A stretch of DNA of 64,000 nt from Colocasia esculenta. Lineage: Eukaryota > Streptophyta > Magnoliopsida > Alismatales > Araceae. The notes under the pieces are model-generated. The model ran no database searches. It had not been told where the DNA came from and worked only from the letters and a program-made list of their open reading frames with translations. The translations under genes and the position numbers were made by a program. The number at the start of each line of letters is the position of its first letter. Positions within the stretch are counted from its first letter, which is position 1. This document shows, in pieces, positions 47,296 through 59,186 of this stretch. Where the stretch lies: positions 930,001-994,000 of the forward strand of contig CM024753.1 of the NCBI GenBank assembly GCA_014218235.1, in the 5' to 3' direction.

Positions 47296-49594
47296 TGATG
47301 ACCAAACTGTCCCCATAATAAATAAATCATTTATTTATATATTAATTTTGATGATTAACAAAATAGTACTAATGGATTACTTGAGCCTTGAGAACAGGAA
47401 ATAAAACAAAAATGAAAGTTCAAGACAATCAGGTAAGTCTCATCTCACATTCTGTCCAAGTCTTTGTATCGACTTCTTTGATAAGCAGAACGATTTCCTC
47501 TTTGACCGGAAAATTCAAAACAAATCGATATCGCAACGATTCCTTAAGACATCGCAACGATTTCTTTAGAACCCGTAACGACTTGACTGTCGTAACGATT
47601 TCTTTAGACCTCGTAACGATTTCTTTAGAACCCGTAACGACTTGACTGTCGTAACGATTTCTTTAGACCTCGTAACGATTTCTTTAGAACCCGTAACGAC
47701 TTGACTGTCGTAATGATTTCTTTAGACCTTGTAACGATTTCTTTAGAACTCGCAACGACTCTCTAGCCGTAACGATTTCTTTAGACCTCGTAACGATTTC
47801 TTTAGAACTCGCAACGACTCTCTAGCCGTAACGATTTCTTTAGACCTCGTAACGATTTCTTTAGAACTCGCAACGACTCTCTAGCCGTAACGATTTCTTT
47901 AGAACTCGCAACGACTCTCTAGCCGTAACGATTTCTTTAGACCTCGTAACGATTTCTTTAGAACTCGCAACGACTCTCTAGCCGTAACGATTTCTTTAGA
48001 CCTCGTAACGATTTCTTTAGAACTCGCAACGACTCTCTAGCCGTAACGATTTCTTTACTTCTCGTAACGACTTCTTTGATTCTCATAACGATTTACTTTG
48101 TGCAACGATTTGTTAAGACTTTTTCATAACGATTTCTTTATCATTCATAACGACTTGATTGCTGTAACGATTTCTTTAGAGTTCATAGCAATTTCTTTAC
48201 AGTTCATAACGACTTGATAGTCATAACGATTTCTTTATCATTCATAACGACTTGATTGCTGTAACGATTTCTTTAGAGTTCATAACGATTTCTTTACAGT
48301 TCATAACTACTTGATAGTCATAACGATTTCTTTACAGTTCATAACGACTTGATAAGTGTTCATAACGACTTGCTATAACTCATAACGATTTCATCATTAT
48401 AATTTGATAATGCTCTGTCATAACGATTTGTCTGTTATCGCATAACGATTTCATAAGTCATGAAAGCATCGGAATTATTTATATCGAATTTCTTGTTGTA
48501 TCAGTATAATGCTTTTTAATAGCGTTGAAAAGTCAAAGTCATATCTTGTATGTTGACTGCTACGCATTAAATGCTCTCTGATCATATCTCCCATGCATGC
48601 AGACAATATCTTCCATTTCCATGCTACTCTGTCTACGTACTTTTTAGACAGAACGGAGCCTTGCTATATATTGCAATATATGTTCCATCTGTAACTAACA
48701 ATCGACGGCAGTCCTAGCTGTCCTCTATTTATTGTTGATATGCTTGCAGATATCTGACAAGACTCATCTATACAACGTTGGATACAAGATACAAGATTCT
48801 AAAACATTTCTCTGGCGTGTACTAAAGGATAAAAGACTGACGATCAGAAGCTTCCTTTGTGACCAGTCTAACGTACACCAGGATAAGAGACAACAGACAC
48901 TTCAACGTTCAAATTTGAATCAGAAGTATAAATAAAAGACTCAAGACGGAGAAGAAGATAAGAAGATAGAGAACAACGCTTACAATTCGAAAAGAAAGAA
49001 CTCCATCTCTTCGAGTCTTCAGAAGATTGAAAGAAGAGCGAAGCTTCCACTCCAACCTTGTTCTTAGCTCTTAGCTCTCAGTAATCAAAAGGAGTTTTTA
49101 TTTGTGAGAGCTTGTGTAGTCCTTGGAGAGAAAACCTTGTTAAATCTTTTTCTCTCTCGGGCCTTGGTAGCTTCAGTTTGTAGCTGGTCAAGCTAGAGTC
49201 TAAAGCCTGTTCCCACACATTTTCTTCTTTAGTTGTGTTCCCTTCTGGACGAAGGAAGACCTGGTGGTATCCAGGGTGGTTGTTTTCCCTTCAGGTTGAA
49301 GGAAGACCAGTTGAGGCTGGGTGTAAGGATCCTTAAGGGGGATTGTACCCTTGGTAGTGAAATCCTGAGGTATTGCTCAGGGACTGGACGTAGGTCTCCT
49401 GTGGAGAGGAGTTCCGAACCAGGATAAAAATCCTTGTGTCTTATGGATGTGTTTTGTGTGATTGTTGTCTTATTTGCTCTATCTCTAACCTTGTTATTAA
49501 GTTGTGCAATCCTTTCAGTAAACAGGTTTTAATCAGAGATCGAAGTTTTAATAACCCATTCACCCCCCCCTCTGGGCTAGCTAGCTGGGCAACA
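47296..49594 (+). repeat. 3' LTR of the Sirevirus-type element
   Basis: 2,299 bases. Outside the repeat array it is nearly identical to the 5' LTR. The array (about 47528-48462) has more copies of the AACGATTTC/AACGACTCTCTAGCC higher-order unit. TATAAATA is at 48927-48934. It ends GGGCAACA followed by the CGTAT duplication. Confidence 0.95.
47528..48462. repeat. Tandem AACGATTTCTTTAGA repeat array in 3' LTR
   Basis: The same unit as in the 5' LTR but about 160 bases longer. The extra length lies mainly in the block of AACGACTCTCTAGCC-containing units (about 47750-48045), including one shortened higher-order unit. It shows array change since insertion. Confidence 0.92.
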
Positions 49595-52399
49595 CGTATA
49601 ACCTTCCGCCAGGCATGTGCATGAAGCGTGAGAATCTGTTCCTTTCATTGCTGATTCCGGGTCCAAAAAGTCCAGGAAAGAATATAGACATATATCTCAG
49701 ACCGTTGATTGATGAGATGAAATTGTTATGGTCAGATGGTGTGCAGTCTTATGATGCATCCATAAAACAGAATTTCAATCTGAAGGCTGCATTAATGTGG
49801 ACAATAAGTGACTTTCCAGCCTACGGCATGTTATCTGGCTGGAGCACACATGAGAGGTTGGCATGTCCTTATTGCATGGAGGATTCTAAATCATTTGTGT
49901 TGAAATCTGGGGGAAAATCTTGTTGGTTCGATTGTCATCGACGGTTTCTACCCAGTGACCATCCTTTTCGAAAGCAAAAGGATTCTTTTATGAAAAATAC
50001 AACTGTGATGGAGGAGGTAGATATGGAACGGGTGTCTGGTGGAAACATGGCGAGGCGGGTCCAGAACTTACCGACTGTAACACAACTGGCTGGTAGTACC
50101 CGACAAATCCCTAGCTTTGGGAAGGATCACAATTGGGTGAAGCAAAGCATTTTTTGGGAATTTCCTTATTGGTCAACACTTTTGATACGTCATAACCTAG
50201 ACGTCATGTATATAGAGAAGAATATTTTTGATAATGTGTTCTACACAGTTATGGACGTCAAAGGCCAAACGAAGGATAACGTCAAGGCACGTTTCGATTT
50301 GAAAGTACTTTGCAAACATCCAGAACTAGAGCTACAGCATGTTCAAGGAAAAGTGGTGCAACCTAAAGCTGCATATGTGCTTGGGGCCAGACAGATTAAG
50401 GAAGTGTTGCAATGGTTAAAGCAATTGAGATTTCCGGATGGATATGTCTCGAATATTGCGCGTTGTGTAAATGTCAACGAGGGAAAAATATACTGAATGA
50501 AGAGTCATGACTGCCATGTTTTCATGCAAAGACTGATGCCTCTTGCTTTTCGTGAGTTGTTGCCGAAACAAATATGGGGAGCAATGACTGAGCTGAGTCA
50601 ATTCTTCAGGATTTTATCTGCATCAGAACTCAAAATTCATGACTTGCAAAATATGGAGCAAAATATAATTCAGACAGTCTGCAAATTAGAGAAGATATTT
50701 CCTCTAGCATTCTTTGATTCAATGGAGCACCTGATCATCCATTTACCATATGAGGCAAGGGTCGGAGGACCAGTACAATTTCGATGGATGTATCCGTTTG
50801 AGAGGTATATTTCTACATCTCAATTTATTGCCATTACGACGATTTGTTATATTACTTATGTATGCATTTGAATTATTGTCGTAGGTGCATGCACGATCTT
50901 AAGATGAAAGTCTGCAACAAAGCACAAGTTGAGGGCTCCATTACTCAGGCGTACCTCATTGAGGAGATATCGAACTTCTGTTCGATGTACTTTGACACGG
51001 AAATACGAACCCGACGCACTCAACCTCCACGTAATGATGATGGTGGAGATTCCAAGGTGTCAGACAGACTCGCTGTATTCAAGTGTCCCGGACGGGCGTT
51101 CGGATCTTCTTCTAGTCGCGCACTCCAAGACAGAGAGTTGGTAGCTGCGGAGATCTACGTGTTCATGAATTGCGAAGAACTAGACCCTTACATTCAGTAA
51201 GCTCTCCACGCTTATTCGTCATCATTTGCGTGCATTGCTGCAGAACCTAACAGTTGTGTGACATTTACATTGCAGAGAGTTTGACTCGGTCATATTGCGA
51301 CGGAATCCACATCTAACTGACGTGCAGGTTGAAAAGGAACGGGAGAAGTCTTTTCCTACTTGGTTAAGATCTCGAGTATGTGTCTAATTATTTTGAAACA
51401 TAAGTGTTATGTTTTTATGCAGACTGAGTTGAAGTCATTTATTCAATGTTTGTCTATTTATCTCATAATAGGTTGAACAAGGCTTCATTCCCGATTCAAG
51501 AGTACAACAGATCAGTTTTGGCCCCTCGAAGATTGTACGTGTCTATCCAGACTACATTGTGAATGGATATAGATTTCACATGAGAGATTATAGACGGAAT
51601 AAGTCTACGATGAACATTGGCGTATGTGTGAAGGGAAGTGCCTACAATGAAAATGAAATTGACTATTATGGCATTCTCGAAGAAGTCATTGAACTGCAAT
51701 TTTTGGGACAAGACAACAAGGTATTTCTGTTCAAGTGTCATTGGTTTGATCCGACATCTATTCGTCATGACACAACATATGGATTAATCGATGTGAAGCA
51801 TAAGTCCAAATTGAGTACATATGAGCCATTCATCCTGGCGGCACAAGCCCAACAAGTTTATTATTCAAATTATACATCCCTCAAATTAAGAGATTGGTGG
51901 GCTGCATGTAGAGTGAAATCAAGACTATTCCCTGAGTATGAGCTTCTCCCGACTGATGATGAGCTCGAAGGTGTTAATGACAACTTTTTCCAATCAGATC
52001 GGAGTGACGCACGAGAGTTGGCAGCTTCTACACAGTACAATGTTCATGATATAAATGAAACAATTTGCTTACATAAGGATAACGAACAAGAAGAAGTTGA
52101 CCCAAATGTCGCTGAGCGGGAGGTGGAGTCTGATGTGGAGGAAGACTCCCAGGATGATGAGGATGAATTCCAGGATGATGATGAAGATGATGTTGAATTA
52201 AACATGTCTTCAGCATCTGATGATGAATATAGATAATATACTGCATATTTTGTAAGAAATTGGTGTTGTTGTTAATTATATGTTCATAATAAATTACTAC
52301 TTCAAATTGAGTGCTGATGACTTGCTATATCTTTATTTGTATCAATAGAGATATGGTACATGGAGGACGCAGTCGGACGATTGCCACGTCCGTTGGCAG

Positions 52400-52949
52400 A
52401 GGGTCCGTGACCCCTTCCACGACAGGTATACGTATGTGTAAACACAATATTCTAGAATTTATTGTTCATATTAAATGCATGAGAACTAACGTACATACAA
52501 GAAAGTAGGGACTGCCTCCCCGTCCACGTCTGCCTCCAGGTCTGCGCCGGTCATTCCAGCGACAGGTATATGCATATGTACACAAAAAACCATATGGGTA
52601 TTATTGTTTATATTGATTTCACGAGAACTAATGTACATACAATTTTGCAAGGACTGCCTCCCCATCCAAGTCTGCGTCCAGGTCCGCGCCGGTCATTCCA
52701 GCGACAGGTATATGCATTTGTACTAAAATATGGATATTATTTACGTATATTAAATTAACGAGATCTAACGTACATACAATTTTGCAGGGACTACCTCTCC
52801 GTCCACGTCCGTCGTCCCAACGACAGGTAAATTTCTATATTGTTGTTTATTTGAAATTCATAATTTCTAATGTGTATGAAATTTTGCAGGGACCGCCTCC
52901 CTGCCGACCATCCGAGCAGTTCCACCTTCGTCTTCTTCCTCACCACAAG
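52400..52949 (+). repeat. Tandemly duplicated exon-intron units in the TNPA-type gene
   Basis: The unit is an exon of 39-60 bases (a multiple of three) plus an intron that keeps the CAGGTATATGCAT donor side and the TACATACAATTTTGCAG acceptor side. Exon starts are 142, 137 and 102 bases apart. The end of exon 1 looks like an older copy. Confidence 0.85.
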
Positions 52950-54239
52950 GTAAACATATGTTTCAATAGATTAGTATGTTTGGTCTCTTGCAATTTATAC
53001 AATAATAGTGTACTAAATTGTTTTCAACAAAGGTGGAGAGCCAGCATCCAACAGCTGAGGAGGGGCCTCAGCTACCGGGACGACAACCATGCTGGATCTC
53101 AGGGTAAAGTTCATCATCTCAGTGTTACTGTATTTGTTATTTAGGATATACATTTCATGTAGAAAATTAATGTGGAATTGCAGGGGGAAGATAGATCCCA
53201 GTCCTGCTTCCCGCTATATTACGACGCTGGTCCACGCACATATTCACGTTCACGAGACCCGAGGATCTCCCTCGAGCTCGAGCCGTCTGGGAGATTACGG
53301 CCCAGGCGAATTTAAGAAAGTCGATGTGGGAGGTACGGGACAAGGCAATGAAGACCACAGGCAACCGGGATCCTATGGCTTGGCTGGATTACGATCCTGT
53401 TTGGCTGCGGAGGGACTATTGGGAGTCCCTTTGCGAGCGTTGGGCTGCTGGACCATGGCAGCAGCGGTCACAGGCGGCAATACGCAACAGAGCAACTCAA
53501 CCGGAGAAGAATGTGCATACTAGTGGGTCCGTATCTTATGCGACCCACAGTCAAAAATTGGTAAGTATTTTATTGTTCGATTCATATATACATATGGATT
53601 ATTATTGTGAAACTAACTAATTTTGTTGAATTTTAAGCATCACGACCTGGAGCGTGCCCCTACTTTCCGCGAGTTATTTGACCGGACTCATAAGCGGAAG
53701 GGGACGGATGACTATGTTACCGAGAGTGCCCGCACGATTGCTGGAAGTCAAGCTTTAAATTATGAATTCAATTATGATATTAAAGTAATTTGTTTTCAAT
53801 AATTTAATTTTAAATTATTTTACAGGAGACGTACGACAGGACATGGCGGAGCGCTACGCAGAGGGCACTCCCCAGCCAGATTTGGATGCGGACGCTTGGG
53901 TCGAGGCAGCGGGAGTGCCGAGGAAGGGTCGAGTGTACGACTTTGGGGACAACCTGGATACTCATCGAGTGTTGTCCTCATATGCCAATTCGATCGCAAC
54001 CCCGGCACACGCGAGTTCATCTTCTGCGCCGCCCGTCAGTAGTGTAGAGGACATTAGAGGCATCATTCGGGAGGAGCTACGTGCAGAGCTACAGACGCAG
54101 CGGGTAGAGCTACAGACGCAGCGAGTAGAGCTACAGACGCAGTTCAGTGATATGGTTCAGCAGTTCATCTCAATAATGCAGGGAGTACGCCCCACACAGC
54201 CAGCAGCTCAGGTCAGTATTAGTATTAATTTCACATACT

Positions 54240-56295
54240 TAGGATTGGGTCGGGCGTTCAATTGACGGATCTAAAAAACAACAAATTACATATAAAGGGT
54301 TAAAACACACAACCCGGGGGTCCAAAATTCCAAATAGGGATCGGATCGGTGTGCCGTTTTCTCCGACACGACCGGGTGGGTTAAAGTGACGTGTGGGAAC
54401 TGACGGAATCCAATTTGAATCTCCAGATTGGGTTGGGCATTGAAATGACGGATCTAAAAAACACCCAAGTATATATAAAGGGTCAAAACACACAACCCAG
54501 GGGTCCAAACTCCCAAATAGGGATCGGATCGACGTGTCGTTTTCTCCGACACGACTAGGTGGGTTAAAGTGACGTGTGGGAACTGACGGAATCAAATTTA
54601 GATCTCTGGATTGGGTTGGGCATTGAAATGACGGATCTAAAAAACACCCAAGTATATATAAAGGGTCAAAACACACAACCCGGGGGTCCAAACTCCCAAA
54701 TAGGGATCGGATCGGTGTGCCGTTTTCTCCGACACGACCGGGTGGGTTAAAGTGACGTGTGGGAACTGACGGAATCTAATTTGGATCTCCGGATTGGGTT
54801 GGGCATTGAAATGACGGATCTAAAAAACACCAAAGTATATATAAAGGGTCAAAACACACAACCCGGGGGTCCAAAATCCCAAATAGGGATCGGATCGGCG
54901 TGCCGTTTTCTCCGACACGACCGGGTGGATTAAAGTGACGTGTGGGAAATGACGGAATCTAATTTGGATCTCCGGATTGGGTTGGACATTGAAATGACGG
55001 ATCTAAAAAACACCCAAGTATATATAAAGGGTCAAAACACACAACCCGGGGGTCCAAAATCCCAAATAGGGATCGGATCGGCGTGCCGTTTTCTCCGACA
55101 CGACCGGGTGGATTAAAGTGACGTATGGGAACTGAAGGAATCCAATTTGGATCTCCGGATTGGGTTGGGCATTGAAATGACGGATCTAAAAAACACCCAA
55201 GTATATATAAAGGGTCAAAACACACAACCCGGGGTCCAAAATCTCAAATAGGGATCGGATCGACGTGCCGTTTTCTCCGACACGACCGGGTGGATTAAAG
55301 TGACGTGTGGGAACTGACGGAATCTAATTTGGATCTCCGGATTGGGTTGGGTATTGAAATGACGGATCTAAAAAACACCCAAGTATATATAAAGGGTCAA
55401 AACACACCACCCGAAGGTCCAAAATCCCAAATAGGGATCGGATCGGTGTGCCGTTTTCTCTGACACGATCGGGTGGATTAAAGTAACGTGTGGGAACTGA
55501 CGGAATCCAATTTGGATCTCCGGATTGGGTTGGGCATTGAAATGACGGATCTAAAAAATACCCAAGTATATATAAAGGGTCAAAACACACAACCCGGGGG
55601 TCCAAAATCTCAAATAGGGATCGGATCGGCGTGCCGTTTTCTCCGACACGACCAGGTGGGTTAAAGTGACGTGTGGGAACTGACGGAATCCAATTTGGAT
55701 CTCCGGATTGGGTTGGACATTGAAATGACGGATCTAAAAAACACCCAAGTATATATAAAGGGTCAAAACACACAACCGGGGGTCCAAACTCCCAAATAGG
55801 GATCGGATCGGCGTGCCATTTTCTCCGACACGACCGGGTGGGTTAAAGTGACGTGTGGGAACTGACGGAATCCAATTTGGATCTCCGGATTGGGTTGGGC
55901 ATTGAAATGACTGATCTAAAAAACACTCAAGTATATATAAAGGGTCAAAACACACAACCCGGTGGTCCAAAATCCCAAATAGGGATTGGATCGGCGTGCC
56001 GTTTTCTCCGACACGACCGAGTGGATTAAAGTGACGTGTGGGAACTGACGGAATCCAATTTGGATCTCCGGATTGGGTTGGACATTGAAATGACGGATCT
56101 AAAAAACACTCAAGTATATATAAAGGGTCAAAACACACAACCCGGGGGTCCAAAATCCGAAATAGGGATCGGATCGGCGTGCCGTTTTCTCCGACACGAC
56201 CGGGTGGGTTAAAGTGATGTGTGGGAACTGACGGAATTCAATTTGAATCTCCGGATTGGGTTGGGCATTGAAATGACGGATCTAAAAAACACCCA
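54240..56295. repeat. 183-bp tandem repeat array inside a CACTA intron
   Basis: The word GACGGATCTAAAAAACA recurs (with minor variants) at 54264, 54447, 54630, 54813, 54996, 55179, 55361, 55544, 55727, 55909, 56092 and 56275, so the period is 182-183 bases over about eleven full units. Units also share AAGTATATATAAAGGGT and TTTTCTCCGACACGACC. The array sits wholly in the intron 54212-56427 of the TNPA-type gene. Because 183 is 3 x 61, minus-strand frames repeat a 61-residue peptide without stops. That is a by-product of the period. Confidence 0.95.
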
Positions 56296-56629
56296 AGAAA
56301 CGATGGATCTAAAAATAGTATCTAATTAAACTTGAGAAATAATCACATATTTTAAATTTAATTTTTGAAAATAATATATATCTTTTAATTATTATTAATG
56401 TTTCTCATATTAATTTTTTTAATATAGGATCCACCTCCGGCACCTGACAATGACGAGGCAGGGACAGCAGACGATCCAGCAGATCTGTCTTGACTTTTTA
56501 TATTTATTATTTTGTATGGTTTTATATTTATTGTATTTTATGTTGATTGTGAGTATTTGTAAAATTTATGAATATTGTAGCAGGTTTGAAAAATCTTTTT
56601 TATTTGTCAATTTAAAAAAAAAATATACA

Positions 56630-57008
56630 GCACATTCCGACGGATCAATTTCCGTCGGAAATTCTAAATTACCGACGGAAATCATCGGTCGGTAATTCCG
56701 TCTATGGTTCTGACGGTAGTTTCCGACGGGTTTATTGATTTACCGACAGATTTTCGGTTGGTAAATACTGACAGTATTTTAGTCCGTCGGCATTTTCCGA
56801 CCGATTGCCGACGGAAAGATCCGTCGGCGTTTTCCGACGGATTGCCGATGAAATTCTCTTCTGTCGGTAATTTCTGACCAATAATTTCCGACGGACCGTT
56901 TCCGACAAGCTTCATACGGAAATCTGTCGGAATGATCAGTTTCCGACGGAATGCCGTCGGATTTCCGACGAATTATTTCCGTCGGAAATCCCGCATTTTC
57001 TTGTAGTG
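56630..57008. repeat. Right subterminal and terminal repeats of the CACTA element
   Basis: About twenty TTCCGACGG/CCGTCGGAA-type words in both orientations, ending in the inverted terminus TTTTCTTGTAGTG. It is longer and denser than the left side, as is usual for the 3' end of CACTA elements. Confidence 0.93.
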
Positions 57009-57667
57009 AGTGTCCCTAAGGGATAAGCATTACTTGGATGTGGGACATGTGTCCCTTTCTAGATGATTCTAGGGCATTCTTGATTATTCTAGGAATTTGT
57101 AAGATTTTTTGTATTTTATTTCACTTAACCCCCTAATTTTTCTATCTTTAATCTTTTTTACTTCTAACTTTTAGAAATTTGAGATATGTCCCTTTCAAAT
57201 CTCCAATCAACCATTCAAGCTCCGTTTGAGCTCCGATCGGGAATCCGATTGTGTCTCTGAGGATCGGTAGAAATTACATCAGGGTCCCTAGAAAAATTAA
57301 ATTTTGCTTGAAAATCTCATATTTTTATAATTGTAGATATGCCCCTCCTATTTACATTTATACCTTTTAATTCTGGGTTCAGTGTGAACGGGGATATATC
57401 TATATCTTTATCCTCATTCTTTACCTATATGCTAACCTCTAAGAGTATCCTTTACTCTTACCATTTACCTTTAGTAGTATCCTTTACTAATATAATTACT
57501 ATTTATCATTAGTAATATCATTTATCAATAATAGTATCTTTAGCATATTTTTAGTTAGACCTCCGATAGGTCTGAATTTACTTAATCTATCCATCTGCGT
57601 ACAAATCGCATTATGTTTTCTCGACCGTTTCTTACTTATTTATCATTTTATACCTTAGGGTATTACA
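57009..57667 (-). repeat. Right (5') LTR of the chromovirus, outer part
   Basis: It resumes with AGTGTCCCTAAGGGATAAGC, continuing the sequence cut at 32962, and runs to GGGTATTACA. TGAGT follows at 57668-57672, matching the left flank. Confidence 0.93.
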
Positions 57668-57672
57668 TGAGT

Positions 57673-59186
57673 CCTATACAAGATACTCCATCATATCATC
57701 ATTTATTTTTAGTATCTTTTTTTTCTCTCTCTTATGTACACAAATATAAGACATACGTGGCATAATTGGTTACCCTTTTCCTACGGGAAAAATATTATCG
57801 GCCCTCACATAAGGGCTGATCCACACCATCATGATGTTGTGAGATCCACTCTCTATGTGAGGACTAATCATTGTGTTAGTACTAAAAGTACTCGCACAAA
57901 GTCTTGCTCTTTCCCACGTAAGGAAGAGGTGGTAGACTTGATCTAATGTTATATGATTACTCATACAGAACCTCCACTTCTTCATTCTATCTAAGCAGAG
58001 TAAATATCTTGTCAGACGAAAATATCTAGCACTGCGAAAACTCCACATATTGATGGAAATATTGGCAGTAGACTAGTTTTGATCATACATATATACTTCT
58101 AAGTACCACTTTTGTCTCTTATTATTGAGCTAATATATTAAAAATTATACATAAATTTATATATTTTATAAATTATTTTCTAAAAATACATCATTGATGC
58201 CAACAAAATTTAAAATATGAAATGATAAAAAATTGATATTATTTATTACTTTATTTAATATACATGCAAATACATTTTTATTTGCAACAAGAAATAATAA
58301 CAAAAAGTTGCAACTATGATTTAAATATTAAGAATGATTACTCTTAATATAATAACTTAGTAAGATTCTACCTACTAATACCAAACTATATTTTTTAATT
58401 CAAATGTGGCCATCAAGTGATAGAAGGATATATTTCTAATTTAACATATATTTAAGTGTACATGTTCAAATAAGAGATATAAATATGGGTTGATGATAGT
58501 ATAATGAGCTCTTTAGAAAGAGTTCTCAAAATACTTAAGCAGTGTTTGAGATTGAGGTTTCAAAAATAATTTTACAATAATCTAATTCATGATTGGTTGA
58601 CATAAGTGGAGATTGTGATGGTAAATTTAAAAATTCAATTGTTCATTTGGGAGCAACATGGACATATTAAAGGAGTCTAAGTTCTTTTTACTATATTACA
58701 TACCTCAAATCTTTTCCATAGAAGTCATTACAAAAAATCACAGTTCCCAATTAGCATGAATATGTTGGGGATTCTCCTTTTCAAATCGCGTCGTATCTCT
58801 TGAAAATAACATAGAATTCACTTTTGAGAAGAGAGATAGAATTTTTTTTTCTTTCTATCTCTTAGCTGAGCACCTTAATATTTACTTTAGTTGATGGTTA
58901 AGCTACCCAACTACCTATGGATATAGCTTAACCAGAGGTTGCCTAACTAAAAAAAAATATTTTACTTTGAGGGAAGTTAACCCAAAAAGTAACATGGTTT
59001 CTTTGGAGCTTATGTAGGTTTTTTTTAAAGGGCCCCCAAATCCGAGTAGTCTCGAGTTGGGATGTGAACTTTTTTGAAAAAGAATTACACAAACCCATAT
59101 GCAACCTTGAGTTTTAGACTATTTTAAAACAAGGAGTCCACATATCCAAGATTAGCCACCTTAACCCACCTCTCAAGTATGGATAG
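57673..59186. other. AT-rich intergenic DNA, nothing recognised
   Basis: The frames at about 57734-58048 on both strands overlap each other and match nothing. No element ends are visible. Confidence 0.55.

Larger units (their letters stand above)
36196..49594 (+). mobile_element. Ty1/copia retrotransposon, Sirevirus type, with large accessory ORF
   Basis: It begins TGATGACC and ends GGGCAACA, with the 5-base duplication CGTAT on both sides (36191-36195 and 49595-49599). The pol order is protease, integrase, RT, RNase H, as in copia. Sirevirus traits are an extra long ORF between pol and the 3' LTR, the AAAAGGGGGAGAT polypurine tract and a two-knuckle gag. The length is 13.4 kb. The LTRs are nearly identical outside a repeat array (about 15-20 substitutions over about 1.35 kb by eye), so it is the youngest member of the gypsy-CACTA-copia series. 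Confidence 0.95.
35144..52236 (+). pseudogene. CACTA TNP2-type transposase gene (split by the copia element)
   Basis: Exon 1 starts at ATG 35144 (MSYENRSWMYRG). It has the transposase-associated zinc domain (RCPCSACKNRKW, YTRGFVGHYELW; residues about 5-85), then the Transposase_21 core (CICKHDRFKP, MTWHAERVRHDEGEMSHPADG, GLCTDGFNPF with a likely catalytic Asp). At 36195 the copia element intervenes. The frame resumes exactly at 49600 (NLPPGMCMKRENLFLSLLIP), and the codons join in frame when the insert and one CGTAT copy are removed. Later exons, with GT/AG borders: to 50804, 50885-51196, 51276-51375, 51472-52236. They hold the DUF4218-like (YPFER, RNKA-type) and DUF4216-like (YYGILEEVIEL, FKCHWFDP) C-terminal regions and an acidic tail. 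Lesions other than the insert: a one-base frame shift near 35775 and a TGA at 50494-50496. It would have cut and moved CACTA ends. Confidence 0.93.
52353..56493 (+). pseudogene. CACTA TNPA-type gene (Transposase_24-like) with repeated exons and a satellite-filled intron
   Basis: The ATG is at 52353. Exon 1 ends at 52425 in phase 1. It is followed by short phase 1-1 exons at 52509-52565, 52651-52707, 52788-52826 and 52890-52949 that repeat a Thr/Ser/Pro-rich peptide (TASPSTSASRSAPVIPATG and variants). Later coding text (about 53260-53560, 53638-53739, 53826-54211) holds the Transposase_24-type signatures DPMAWLDYDPVWLRRDYWES, FDRTHKRKGTDDYV and GVPRKGRVYDFG, then a QTQRVEL heptad repeat. The last exon, 56428-56493, ends at TGA. 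Lesions: an AG to AA acceptor at 52650, a GGAAGT where a GTAAGT donor is expected near 53740, and frame breaks near 53033 and 53843. TNPA-type proteins bind the subterminal repeats and help the TNP2 product. Confidence 0.8.
32963..57008 (+). mobile_element. CACTA (En/Spm, CMC) DNA transposon, 24 kb with nested copia element
   Basis: The left end reads CACTACAAGAAATTGCGGGA, and the right end read on the minus strand is CACTACAAGAAAATGCGGGA. The 3-base duplication AGT flanks it (32960-32962 and 57009-57011), and the left LTR of the host chromovirus shows the empty site. Both ends carry arrays of TTCCGACGGA-type words. Inside, on the plus strand, are a TNP2/TNPD-type transposase gene and a TNPA-type gene in the usual order. 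Without the copia insert it is about 10.6 kb. Both genes have lesions, so it is no longer autonomous as read. Confidence 0.96.
20479..57667 (-). mobile_element. Ty3/gypsy chromovirus (Tekay/Del type), interrupted by nested insertions
   Basis: The outermost element of the nest. Its LTRs begin TG(T/C)CACGTCCCAATAGC and end GGGTATTACA, and the 5-base duplication TGAGT flanks it at 20474-20478 and 57668-57672. Coding is on the minus strand in the order gag, protease, RT, RNase H, integrase, chromodomain, which is the Ty3/gypsy order. Removing the solo LTR and the CACTA (each with one target copy) leaves about 9,981 bases. The two LTRs differ by about 4% over their first 190 bases (hand count), and the coding region has several stops and frame breaks. 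It is therefore clearly older than the copia element inside it. Confidence 0.92.

Noticed and set aside
54239..56153. Series of minus-strand ORFs repeating an RVVCFDPLYILGCFLDPSF-type peptide
   Set aside because: They are produced by the 183-base tandem period (3 x 61), which keeps one frame open. They lie in an intron, on the strand opposite to the gene, with no start context or known domain.
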